Source of the DNA: Megamonas sp. UBA1799
Lineage (GTDB): Bacteria > Bacillota > Negativicutes > Selenomonadales > Selenomonadaceae
DNA: 44,125 nucleotides
NCBI GenBank assembly: GCA_002319815.1
Contig: DCFR01000076.1
Location: forward strand, 1-44,125
Reading direction: 5' to 3'
Part shown: in pieces, positions 31,690 to 39,861 of the stretch
Layout of the letters: each line of letters opens with the position of its first letter
How positions within the stretch are numbered: position 1 is the stretch's first letter
Position numbers and translations under genes: made by a program
The notes under the pieces: model-generated
Seen by the model: only the letters and a program-made list of their open reading frames with translations
Databases searched by the model: none
Told to the model about the DNA's origin: nothing

Positions 31690-33054
31690 TTGGATCTGAC
31701 GAATAAAAAGGTACTGGTGGTCGGCGCCGGCATCAGCGGGTTTGCCGCTGCCAAACTGGCAAAAAAACTAGGGGCTGCGGTCGTGCTGAGCGATGCCAAA
31801 GCCGAAGAGAATATAAAATTTGATCTGCAGGTTCTGCGGGCGGCGGGGGTGGAGATCATTCTTGGTCCACAGCAGGAATCTTTGCTGGATGGGGTGGATA
31901 TGGCGTTGGTGTCGCCGGCGGTGCCGCTGCGAATACCTTTGCTGCAGGCGGCGATCAAGCGCGGCATTCCGGTCAAGAGTGAGGTCGAGTTTGCCTATGA
32001 GCTGGCCAGAGCGCCGATTTATGCCGTGACCGGTACGAATGGCAAGACGACAACGGTGACGCTGCTGGGCCTTTTGATGAAAACGGTTTACGATACGGTG
32101 GGGGTTGGCGGCAATATCGGCGTGCCGCTTTGTGAGGAGGTCGTGCGCGTCGGGGATAAGGGCTGCACGGTGGCTGAGATTTCCAGCTATCAGATGGAGG
32201 CTTCGCAGAATTTTCATCCCCAAATTGCCGCCGTTCTCAATGTGACACCGGATCATGTCGTACGGCATGGGTCGCTGGCGGTTTATCAGCAGATGAAGGA
32301 AAAATTGTTTGCCCGGCAGACAAAGGATGATTATCTGGTCCTGAATTACGATGACGAGCATACATGCTCTATGGCGGCGCGGGCCCACAGTACGATTTGC
32401 TTTTTCAGCCGCCGGCAGCGGCTGGACGAGGGCGCTTTTGTTGCAGACGATACGATCGTGATCCGTTGGCAGGGGGTAACTTATCCTGTGCTGCCGGTGG
32501 ATGAACTGCGGATTAAGGGCGGACACAACGTGGAAAATGCGCTGGCGGCTGTTGCCGTGGCTTTTCTGGCCGGAGCGGCGCCGGAGAAGATGGCCGGCGT
32601 GCTGCGGGCGTTCCCCGGCGTCGAACATCGGATTGAACCGGTTGTTGAGCTTAACGGGGTCATGTATTATAATGATTCTAAGGCGACAAATACGGATTCG
32701 GCGATCAAAGCTTTGGACAGCTTTGCCGGTCATATTGTGTTGATTGCTGGCGGCGATGATAAGATGACCGATTTGACGGATTTTATGCAGCTGGTCTGCG
32801 CGCGTACGGACGCGCTGATTCTGGTGGGCAATGCCGCCGCGCGCTTCAAGGAAGCGGCGCTGGCCGGCGGATACCGCCCGGAATGTATTTATGAAGCGGG
32901 CTATTCGATGGAAAAGGCGGTGGAGCTTGCACATGCTTTGGCCAAGCCGCCGCAGGTGGTTCTGCTGTCGCCGGCCTGTGCCAGCTTTGATATGTTTGAT
33001 GGATTTGAGCAGCGGGGACGTGTCTTTAAAGAATTGGTTATGAAGTTGAAATAA
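31690..33054 (+). CDS. murD: UDP-MurNAc-L-alanine-D-glutamate ligase MurD
   Basis: MurD adds D-glutamate to UDP-MurNAc-L-Ala. The 454-residue protein has an N-terminal Rossmann domain (KVLVVGAGISGFAAA), the ATP loop VTGTNGKTTTV, EISSYQME, HNVENALAA, the NDSKATNTDS region and the C-terminal LLSPACASFDMF. The start is the TTG at 31690, with GAGGGGG 7 bases upstream; an ATG-like start at 31645 would lie within mraY. No ftsW gene follows it, unlike in many dcw clusters. Confidence 0.96.
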   Translation: MDLTNKKVLVVGAGISGFAAAKLAKKLGAAVVLSDAKAEENIKFDLQVLRAAGVEIILGPQQESLLDGVDMALVSPAVPLRIPLLQAAIKRGIPVKSEVEFAYELARAPIYAVTGTNGKTTTVTLLGLLMKTVYDTVGVGGNIGVPLCEEVVRVGDKGCTVAEISSYQMEASQNFHPQIAAVLNVTPDHVVRHGSLAVYQQMKEKLFARQTKDDYLVLNYDDEHTCSMAARAHSTICFFSRRQRLDEGAFVADDTIVIRWQGVTYPVLPVDELRIKGGHNVENALAAVAVAFLAGAAPEKMAGVLRAFPGVEHRIEPVVELNGVMYYNDSKATNTDSAIKALDSFAGHIVLIAGGDDKMTDLTDFMQLVCARTDALILVGNAAARFKEAALAGGYRPECIYEAGYSMEKAVELAHALAKPPQVVLLSPACASFDMFDGFEQRGRVFKELVMKLK

Positions 33055-33066
33055 GGGGTTTTTCGT

Positions 33067-34188
33067 TTGAAAATTATTGTATCGGGCGGCGGCACGGGCG
33101 GTCATATTTACCCGGCGGTTACGCTCATTCGGACAATACAACAAAAAGCGCCGGGAACGGATATTTTGTATGTGGGGACCGAAGCGGGTCTGGAAGCAGA
33201 TATCATTCCCAAGGAGGGCCTGCCATTTACCACGGTCAATATCCGCGGGTTTAGGCGTCAGATTACGCCGGATAACCTCGTGCGGGCCGGACAGGCTTTC
33301 GGCGGGGTCATCAAGGCGATGGGGATTGTGCGCCGCTTCAAGCCGGATGCGGTTGTCGGCACGGGCGGCTATGTCTGCGGGCCCATTCTGATGGCGGCGA
33401 GTCTCATGCATGTTCCGACGCTGATTCAGGAGCAGAATGTTGTTCCGGGAATTACAAATAAAATTTTATCAAAATTTGTGACGAAGATTGCCATTGGGAC
33501 ACGGGAAGCGGCGGCATCTTTCCCGGCGGAAAAGGTCGTTTTTACCGGCAATCCGATTCGGGCTGAGGTCCTTTCAGCAACGCGGGAGGTTGCGCTGCGG
33601 GAGTTCGGGCTGAATCCGGCGCGGAAAACCGTGCTGGTGTCCGGCGGCAGCCGCGGGGCGCGCAGTATCAACCGGGCTATGGTTGGCATTCTGCGGCATT
33701 ATGCAAGCCATCCGAAGGTGCAGATCCTGCATGTGACCGGCAAGGCGGAGTATGAGGATGTCCGGCAGCGCATCGGGCAGGCGGGCATTGATCTTGAATC
33801 TACGCCCAATCTGCTGGTGCAGCCGTATTTGTACAATATGCCGCTGGCAATGGCAGCGGCCGATCTGGCTGTGTTCCGGGCCGGCGCCATCGGCATCGCG
33901 GAACTGACCGCGCGGGGTATTCCTTCGGTGCTGGTGCCGTACCCTTATGCAGCGGCGAATCATCAGGAATGCAATGCGAGGGCGATTGCCGACGCTGGGG
34001 CGGCACGTATGATTCTGGATCGCGAGCTGACCTCGGAACGCTTGCTTTCGGTGATGGCAGAGCTTTTGAGTGAAGACGCAAAATTGGTGCGCATGGCCCG
34101 GGCCAGCCGCGAACTGGGACGGCCACAGGCTGCAGGGATGATTGCGGATATGATTCTGGAACTGGCGCGTCACAAGGATGAGAAATAG
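33067..34188 (+). CDS. murG: UDP-GlcNAc-undecaprenyl-pyrophosphoryl-MurNAc-pentapeptide transferase MurG
   Basis: MurG adds GlcNAc to lipid I, producing lipid II on the inner membrane surface. The 373-residue GT-B enzyme shows the N-terminal glycine loop SGGGTGGHIYPA, a GTGGYVCGP segment, QEQNVVPG, VSGGSRGA, and the C-terminal RAGAIGIAELTARG with PYPYAAANHQ. The start is the TTG at 33067, 12 bases after murD, with AAGGGG 8 bases upstream. UDP-GlcNAc ultimately derives from GlmS, also in this window. Confidence 0.96.
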   Translation: MKIIVSGGGTGGHIYPAVTLIRTIQQKAPGTDILYVGTEAGLEADIIPKEGLPFTTVNIRGFRRQITPDNLVRAGQAFGGVIKAMGIVRRFKPDAVVGTGGYVCGPILMAASLMHVPTLIQEQNVVPGITNKILSKFVTKIAIGTREAAASFPAEKVVFTGNPIRAEVLSATREVALREFGLNPARKTVLVSGGSRGARSINRAMVGILRHYASHPKVQILHVTGKAEYEDVRQRIGQAGIDLESTPNLLVQPYLYNMPLAMAAADLAVFRAGAIGIAELTARGIPSVLVPYPYAAANHQECNARAIADAGAARMILDRELTSERLLSVMAELLSEDAKLVRMARASRELGRPQAAGMIADMILELARHKDEK

Positions 34189-34204
34189 GAAGGGGGAAGC
34201 AGCA

Positions 34205-35581
34205 ATGCTTCAAACAATCCATAAAATACATTTTATTGGGATCGGCGGAGCCGGGATGAGCGCTCTGGCAAAAATACTTTTGGAAAAAGGCTATGCGGTT
34301 TCCGGATCGGATTTACATGATTCGCCAATCATTGCGCATTTAAGGGCAATGGGGGCGGAAATTTTTCTGGGGCATCGGGCGGAGAACGTTAAGGATGCGG
34401 ATACGATTGTCGTTTCTTCAGCTATTCATGAGGATAATCCCGAGGTCGTCGCGGCAAGGGAACGGGGCATTCGACGGATGCATCGTTCCGATGTCAATGC
34501 GGCCTTGCTGAATGCGGTCAAGGGTATAGCCGTTGCCGGGGCGCATGGTAAAACGACGACGACGTCTATGATCGGGGTCATGCTGGATCATGCCGGCATG
34601 CAGCCAACGATTATCATTGGCGGTGAAGTTGATTATCTGGACGGCAATGCCAAACTGGGCAGCGGCGAATATCTGGTATCCGAAGCCGATGAAAGTGACG
34701 GGTCGTTCCTCAAACTGCGGCCGCATATTGCCGTAGTTACCAATATCGAAAATGATCACATGGATCATTATGGCAGCATGGACAATATCCGCGCGGCGTT
34801 CCGGCAGTTTATCCGCAATGTGGATCCGGCGACCGGCTATGCCGTACTTTGTTTTGATAATGAAAATATCCGCAATCTGGCCGGCGGTATCGAGCGGAAA
34901 TATATTTCTTATGCGATTGAGCATGCGGCGGACTATCAGGCGATTCATATTGTGCCGGAAGGCGCCGGCATTGCGTTTGACGTGCAGCATGGCACGGAAA
35001 ATCTGGGCGGGGTTCGGCTCAATATTCCCGGAAGGCACAATGTTTTGGACGCGATGGCGGCCATTGTAACCGGTTTGTCCGTCGGACTGACGGTGCCGCA
35101 GATTGCGGCGGGGCTGGCCTGCTTTCATGGGGCCAAGCGTCGTTTTGAAACAAAGGGCCGGGTCAATGGCGTCTGGGTGGTCGACGACTATGCGCATCAT
35201 CCAACGGAGATTGCAACGACGCTGACGGCGGCGTTACAGACGAAACCGACGCGGCTCATTTGTGCTTTTCAGCCGCATCGCTACACGCGGACGCAGCTGC
35301 TGGCAAAAGAATTTGGCAAGGCTTTTCAGGCGGCTGATATTCTTATCCTCACGGATGTGTATGCGGCGGGCGAGGAGCCGATTCCTGGTGTGAGCGGGGA
35401 GACAATTCTATCTGAGGTGACGGAGCAGACCGGACAGAATGTGACCTATATTGCCCGGCGTGAGGATGTGGCACATTATCTGGCAACGGTTGTGCAGCCG
35501 GGAGACCTGGTCATGACAATGGGCGCGGGGAATATCTGTCAGACGGGACCGGAACTGCTGGCCCAACTGGAAAAAGCATAG
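34205..35581 (+). CDS. murC: UDP-MurNAc-L-alanine ligase MurC
   Basis: MurC attaches L-alanine to UDP-MurNAc, the first peptide step. The 458-residue protein starts with the Rossmann motif HFIGIGGAGMSALA and carries the ATP loop GAHGKTTTTSM, EADESDGSF, NIENDHMDHYG, and the C-terminal DDYAHHPTEI and FQPHRYTRT. The ATG at 34205 has AGGAAGGGGG upstream and lies 16 bases past the murG stop. In many relatives murB follows or is fused nearby; here ddl follows directly. Confidence 0.97.
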   Translation: MLQTIHKIHFIGIGGAGMSALAKILLEKGYAVSGSDLHDSPIIAHLRAMGAEIFLGHRAENVKDADTIVVSSAIHEDNPEVVAARERGIRRMHRSDVNAALLNAVKGIAVAGAHGKTTTTSMIGVMLDHAGMQPTIIIGGEVDYLDGNAKLGSGEYLVSEADESDGSFLKLRPHIAVVTNIENDHMDHYGSMDNIRAAFRQFIRNVDPATGYAVLCFDNENIRNLAGGIERKYISYAIEHAADYQAIHIVPEGAGIAFDVQHGTENLGGVRLNIPGRHNVLDAMAAIVTGLSVGLTVPQIAAGLACFHGAKRRFETKGRVNGVWVVDDYAHHPTEIATTLTAALQTKPTRLICAFQPHRYTRTQLLAKEFGKAFQAADILILTDVYAAGEEPIPGVSGETILSEVTEQTGQNVTYIARREDVAHYLATVVQPGDLVMTMGAGNICQTGPELLAQLEKA

Positions 35582-35624
35582 AAGTTTGCGGCAGACTGGC
35601 CGGCAAATGAAGGAGAGAAAACAG

Positions 35625-36563
35625 ATGAATCAGGATAAGATTATCGTTGTTATGGGAGGTCCGTCTTCGGAGGCTGTTGTTTCACGGCAGAGCGGGGCGG
35701 CAGTTTTGCAGGCGCTTCAATCTGCAGGCTGTAATGCGGAGGGGATGGAGTTTGTTCCGGAAACTTTTTCGGCTGATGTGCAGGCCAGCGGAGCTAAGTT
35801 TGTCTTTAATGCGATGCATGGAAAGTTTGGCGAGGATGGTCTGGTGCAGGCGGCTTTAGAACTTCTGGGAATTCCTTATACAGGGTCGGGCGTGCTGGCT
35901 TCGGCACTGACTATGGATAAGGCGGCGGTCAAGCGTTTTTTCCTTGCTGAGGGCATCTCAACGCCGCATTCCCGTACGTATCGGAAGCAGGATATGAGGC
36001 GTTATCTGATCGGAGAAATCCGGGGGGAGTTTTCCCTGCCGGTCGTTGTCAAAGCGGCGACGCAGGGATCCAGCATTGGCGTGTTCATTATTGACCAGGC
36101 CGATCAGCTGCAAGAGGCGCTGCAGGAGGCTTTTCGCTACAGTGATGAGGCTTTGGTTGAGGAATTTATTGATGGTAAGGAGCTGACGGTAGCGGTCTGG
36201 GGCGATGAGCGGCATTATGAAGCGCTGCCGATTATTGAAATCACGACGGCTTCGGGACGGTATGATTATGACAGCAAATATACCAAAGGTGCTTCAACGC
36301 ATATCATTCCGGCCAGGATACCGGAGGCGACGGCGGCGCGTGTCCGCGAGATGGCTTTGCAGATTTTTGGGATCTGCGGCTGCCGCGGCGTTGCCCGCAT
36401 CGATATGATGCTGGGCGCGGATGGAACGCCATATGTGATCGATGTGAATTCGGTTCCGGGCATGACGGAGTTGTCTTTGGTACCGGATGCAGCCAAAGCC
36501 AATGGGGTAGCTTTTCCGGCTTTCTGCATGCGGCTGTTGGAACTGGCAGGTTTCCGGCAATAA
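35625..36563 (+). CDS. ddl: D-alanine-D-alanine ligase
   Basis: Ddl joins two D-alanines with ATP. The 312-residue ATP-grasp protein shows VVMGGPSSEAVVSRQSG at the N-terminus, NAMHGKFGEDG, PYTGSGVLASALTMDK, VKAATQGSSIGV, and DVNSVPGMTE near the end. The omega-loop region reads YDYDSKYTKG; the Lys-Tyr pair is typical of D-Ala-D-Ala and not D-Ala-D-Lac ligases. The ATG at 35625 has AGGAGAG 8 bases upstream; an earlier in-frame ATG at 35586 lacks an RBS. Confidence 0.96.
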   Translation: MNQDKIIVVMGGPSSEAVVSRQSGAAVLQALQSAGCNAEGMEFVPETFSADVQASGAKFVFNAMHGKFGEDGLVQAALELLGIPYTGSGVLASALTMDKAAVKRFFLAEGISTPHSRTYRKQDMRRYLIGEIRGEFSLPVVVKAATQGSSIGVFIIDQADQLQEALQEAFRYSDEALVEEFIDGKELTVAVWGDERHYEALPIIEITTASGRYDYDSKYTKGASTHIIPARIPEATAARVREMALQIFGICGCRGVARIDMMLGADGTPYVIDVNSVPGMTELSLVPDAAKANGVAFPAFCMRLLELAGFRQ

Positions 36564-36593
36564 TTTTCCCTAAGGAAAAAAGGAGGCGGCAGG

Positions 36594-37373
36594 ATGGAGG
36601 AACACAAGGAATCCGGGCAAAGAGACCAGGAATTACCGGCAGAGAAGGCAGAAACAAAAAGCTGGCATTGGTTGCTGCAGGGGCTTTTATTTCTTGTGAT
36701 TGCTGTTGGCGGCGCAGCGGCAGTAGCCTGCCTGCCTGCTTTTACCCTGCAGGATATTCGTGTGGAGGGGAATTCTTATGTGCCGGCGGAGGAAATCTGT
36801 CGTATCGCCGGGGTGTATCGCGGCGAACACATGCTGCAGGTGAAGACCGATGCCGCCGCGAGGACGCTCATCCGCGATCTGCGCATTGAACAGGCGGAGG
36901 TTCGGCGGGTTTTCCCCGGAGAACTGGTGATTGAGGTCAAGGAGCGGCTGCCGGTTGCTCGGGTCATCTGCGATTATGGGTATCTCGATGTGGATCATCA
37001 GGGGATGGTCCTTAGCGCTTATCGGACGCCAAAGGCCCGGACAATTCCGCTTATTACCGGCGTGAAAATGCATGATCTTTATATTGGCGATGCGGTGGAG
37101 GATGCTGCAGTGCAAAAACTGCTGGAATATCTCAATATGTTAAATCCGGAGGAACGTCAGCAAATCAATGAGATTGCGCTGGTTCGGCCTGATTACGCCG
37201 TCGCTTATACGGCAGGTGCGGTTCAGATACGGATTGGGGCTTCGGATCGCTTGGATGCCAAGGCGGCGCTGACGCAGGATTTTCTGGCGGAATTGAAAAC
37301 GGCAAAGCATCCGATTGAGTATATTGATCTCAGCTTTGCAACGCCATTTATCAAGTTTCGGGAAGGAAAGTAA
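36594..37373 (+). CDS. ftsQ: Cell division protein FtsQ/DivIB
   Basis: FtsQ (DivIB) is a bitopic divisome scaffold that binds FtsL and FtsB/DivIC. The 259-residue protein has a charged cytoplasmic tail of about 25 residues and one helix at about 27-47 (WLLQGLLFLVIAVGGAAAVA). A POTRA domain follows (FTLQDIRVEGNSYVPAEEICRI split across the helix end), with the RRVFPGELVIEVKERLPVA segment typical of FtsQ. A beta domain follows. AGGAGG lies 7 bases before the ATG. It is between ddl and DUF881, the standard position. Confidence 0.93.
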   Translation: MEEHKESGQRDQELPAEKAETKSWHWLLQGLLFLVIAVGGAAAVACLPAFTLQDIRVEGNSYVPAEEICRIAGVYRGEHMLQVKTDAAARTLIRDLRIEQAEVRRVFPGELVIEVKERLPVARVICDYGYLDVDHQGMVLSAYRTPKARTIPLITGVKMHDLYIGDAVEDAAVQKLLEYLNMLNPEERQQINEIALVRPDYAVAYTAGAVQIRIGASDRLDAKAALTQDFLAELKTAKHPIEYIDLSFATPFIKFREGK

Positions 37374-37385
37374 GGGAATTATTTT

Positions 37386-38084
37386 ATGATATCATTTAAA
37401 CAGGGGCATATCTCGATTGCTTTCGTCTGCATGGTGCTGGGATTTATGTTTGCGCTTCAGTTTCGTGCGACCTTGGAACAGAAAGCGTCTCTGCCCTATC
37501 AGCGGGTGGAGGAATTGTCGGCGCGTCTGTTGCAGACAGAAAAAGAGCGCGACCTGCTGCAGGGGAAAATCGATGAGCTGCAGAACAGTCCGGGCAGTTT
37601 GGCGGAAGTCCGGGCGATTCAGGAGCTGCGGCTTCGTTCGGGAGCTGCAGCCGCCGAGGGGCCGGGCGTCGTAGTGACAATTGATGACAGCAAGACGACG
37701 GCCAAGGCGGGAGAAAATCAGAATCTCTATATTATTCATGATGACGATCTTCTGAAAGTCATCAATGAATTGCGGGCCGCGGGAGCGGAAGCCCTTTCCG
37801 TTAACGGGCAGCGTCTGTTGGGAACATCGGAAATCCGTTGTGCCGGTCCAACGCTTTCCGTGAATAATGTGCGGTCCGCACCGCCTTATGAAATCCGGGC
37901 TATTGGTGATCCGTCTACTTTAGAAGGAGCGTTGAAAATGCGGGGCGGTGTAGCTGAGACGCTGAAGGTATGGGGCATCCAGATGGACATCCGGACCAGT
38001 GATAATCTGCAGGTGCCTGCCTATAAGGGGAGTTTTCAGTTCAAATATGCCAAGGCGGTTCGTCCGCAGGAGGTGACGCCATGA
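37386..38084 (+). CDS. DUF881 family protein
   Basis: This 232-residue protein belongs to the DUF881 (YlxX/YlxW-like) family found beside division genes in Firmicutes and Actinobacteria; its biochemical role is not established. It has an N-terminal membrane helix (about residues 8-28), a coiled coil at about 40-68 (VEELSARLLQTEKERDLLQ) and a globular domain. Typical features of that domain are GPGVVVTIDDS, DDDLLKVINELRAAGAEALSVNGQR split over two strands, and the GPTLSVNN segment. The globular domain is probably outside the cytoplasmic membrane. It overlaps the small basic protein gene by 4 bases. Confidence 0.9.
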   Translation: MISFKQGHISIAFVCMVLGFMFALQFRATLEQKASLPYQRVEELSARLLQTEKERDLLQGKIDELQNSPGSLAEVRAIQELRLRSGAAAAEGPGVVVTIDDSKTTAKAGENQNLYIIHDDDLLKVINELRAAGAEALSVNGQRLLGTSEIRCAGPTLSVNNVRSAPPYEIRAIGDPSTLEGALKMRGGVAETLKVWGIQMDIRTSDNLQVPAYKGSFQFKYAKAVRPQEVTP

Positions 38085-38413
38085 TTCTCGCATTGATCGG
38101 GTTGGCGGTCGGCGTTCTGCTGGGAGTGATTTGTCCGGTAACGGTACCGCTGGCATATTCGAAACTGCTGTCGGTAGCGTTGCTGGCGTCGCTGGATTCC
38201 GTGTTTGGCGGTTTCCGGTCGGCGATGGAAAATAAATTCGATAATACGGTCTTTATCTCTGGCTTTTTTGTCAATGCGCTGCTGGCGGCTTTTTTGGTTT
38301 ATGTGGGCGATTATTTGAGCATTGATTTGTATTATGTTGCTTTGCTGGCATTTGGATTGCGTATCTTTCAAAATCTCGCTATTATTCGGCGCTATTTCCT
38401 GAAAAAATATTAA
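38081..38413 (+). CDS. Small basic membrane protein (Sbp, DUF1290 family)
   Basis: This 110-residue protein matches the small basic protein family encoded upstream of ftsZ in many Firmicutes. It has three hydrophobic stretches. The family hallmark LLSVALLASLDSVFGGFRSAMENKF is visible in two halves around residues 28-53, followed by VFISGFFVNALLAAFL and the basic C-terminus RRYFLKKY. The ATG overlaps the DUF881 stop. Its function is not established; the fixed linkage to DUF881, ftsQ and ftsZ suggests a division-related membrane role. Confidence 0.92.
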   Translation: MILALIGLAVGVLLGVICPVTVPLAYSKLLSVALLASLDSVFGGFRSAMENKFDNTVFISGFFVNALLAAFLVYVGDYLSIDLYYVALLAFGLRIFQNLAIIRRYFLKKY

Positions 38414-38500
38414 AAATTCAGGTCTTCGGTCCTTATTTGCAAAAAAAGAGCCCTAAAGGATGGATTTTCATAAGTTTTTCTGGAATAAACGGCGGATAGA

Positions 38501-38509
38501 TGGTAAAAT
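38501..38509 (+). promoter_or_regulatory. Possible extended -10 promoter for ftsZ
   Basis: TGGTAAAAT (38501-38509) has the TGn extension and a near-consensus -10; no clear -35. A 7-bp hairpin, GCTGATA/TATCAGC (38550-38572), follows in the leader. A 202-base gap separates ftsZ from the preceding gene. Confidence 0.4.
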
Positions 38510-38615
38510 ATAGAAGATATAACAGGGACAGTGGGCGTAATGTTTTTTTGCTGATAACAGAGAAATATCAGCTGGAAAGCGTATCGAATACGAAACGTCA
38601 TGGAGGTTCAAAAAA

Positions 38616-39701
38616 GTGATTGAGTTGGATGATACGGGATTGGATCAATTTGCAAAAATAAAAGTCATTGGCGTCGGCGGCGGTGGCAGCAATGCTATTA
38701 ACCGTATGATTGAGTCGGGGCTCAAGGGCGTAGAATTTATTGCCGTGAATACAGATGCGCAGGCCTTGCTCCATTCCATGGCGCCGAAGCGCATGCAGAT
38801 CGGTGAGAAGCTCACGCGCGGACTTGGAGCCGGCGCGCGTCCGGAAATCGGTGAAAAAGCGGCCGAGGAAAATCGTGATGAATTGATTGAGGCGCTGCAG
38901 GGCGCAGATATGGTGTTTATTACGGCCGGCATGGGCGGCGGCACTGGAACCGGCGCCGCTCCGATCGTGGCTGAGTGTGCCCGCGAGGTCGGCGCGCTTA
39001 CGGTGGGCGTTGTCACCAAGCCTTTTACTTTTGAAGGACGCAAGCGTTCGCAAAAAGCGGAAAGCGGGATCGTGAACCTCAAACAACATGTAGATACGAT
39101 CATTACCATCCCGAATGATCGGCTGCTGCAGGTCGTGGATAAGAAGACGCCGATTATGGAGGCCTTTCGTATTGCCGATGATGTTCTGCGTCAGGGCGTC
39201 AAGGGAATTTCGGATCTGATTGCGGTTCCGGGGCTGATCAATCTGGATTTTGCCGATGTAAAATCCATCATGAGCAATGCCGGTTCGGCACTTATGGGCA
39301 TTGGTGAAGGTTCCGGCGAGAATGCCGCTGTGATTGCGGCCAAGGCGGCGATTGAGTCTCCGCTCTTGGAAACTTCCATTCAAGGCGCGCGTGGGGTACT
39401 GCTGAATATTACCGGGTCGGCGGAAAAGCTCAGCATGTTTGAAGTCAATGAAGCTTCCGTTACAATTCAGGAAGCCGCCAATGTAGATGCGAACATTATC
39501 TTTGGTGCGGCGCTGGATGATACTTTGGGAGATACGGTGCGGGTCACAGTCATTGCCACCGGTTTTGATGCGGATGATACGGTGGGCGTTTCGCCGGCCG
39601 ATGCGGCGCAGGTTGTGCAGCCGACATCAATTCCAAAACCGCAGGAAGTTTTCCGGCCCAGTACGATTGATATTCCTGTCTGGATGCGTCGCAGCAACTG
39701 A
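38616..39701 (+). CDS. ftsZ: Cell division protein FtsZ
   Basis: FtsZ is the tubulin-like GTPase that assembles the division ring. The 361-residue protein has IKVIGVGGGGSNAINRM, the tubulin signature GGGTGTG (in MGGGTGTGAAP) and the T7-loop region NLDFADVK. The C-terminal tail is short and ends with IDIPVWMRR, the conserved peptide that normally contacts FtsA, SepF or ZapA-type partners. The start is the GTG at 38616, with GGAGG 9 bases upstream. No ftsA gene lies upstream, so another tether such as SepF, absent from this window, is probably used. Confidence 0.97.
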   Translation: MIELDDTGLDQFAKIKVIGVGGGGSNAINRMIESGLKGVEFIAVNTDAQALLHSMAPKRMQIGEKLTRGLGAGARPEIGEKAAEENRDELIEALQGADMVFITAGMGGGTGTGAAPIVAECAREVGALTVGVVTKPFTFEGRKRSQKAESGIVNLKQHVDTIITIPNDRLLQVVDKKTPIMEAFRIADDVLRQGVKGISDLIAVPGLINLDFADVKSIMSNAGSALMGIGEGSGENAAVIAAKAAIESPLLETSIQGARGVLLNITGSAEKLSMFEVNEASVTIQEAANVDANIIFGAALDDTLGDTVRVTVIATGFDADDTVGVSPADAAQVVQPTSIPKPQEVFRPSTIDIPVWMRRSN

Positions 39702-39720
39702 GGCGGGAAAAGCAAGAGCC

Positions 39721-39757
39721 AGCGCGGCAGGCCGCTCAGAGGCGGCTTCCGCGCTAT
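39721..39757 (+). terminator. Hairpin after ftsZ
   Basis: AGCGCGG pairs with CCGCGCT around an inner GCCGC/GCGGC stem, followed by ATTTCTATG. The U tract is poor, so termination may be partial. Confidence 0.55.
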
Positions 39758-39794
39758 TTCTATGTGTCAGTCCGGGACGGAATCCGGAAAAAGG

Positions 39795-39823
39795 TTGTAT
39801 AATGTTGCCAAATTGATTATAAT
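39795..39823 (+). promoter_or_regulatory. Promoter of the substrate-binding protein gene
   Basis: TATAAT (39818-39823) has TTGTAT (39795-39800) 17 bp upstream. A second TATAAT at 39798-39803 overlaps the -35. Confidence 0.55.
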
Positions 39824-39861
39824 GATAGTAGGTTTCTCAAGGATAGTTGGAGGTATTCGCA

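Noticed and set aside
31768..33411. 547-codon open frame on the minus strand opposite murD and murG
   Set aside because: It lies fully antisense to two well-recognised genes, has no RBS or family motif, and its low-complexity Arg/His/Gln-rich translation is typical of a shadow of GC-rich codons.
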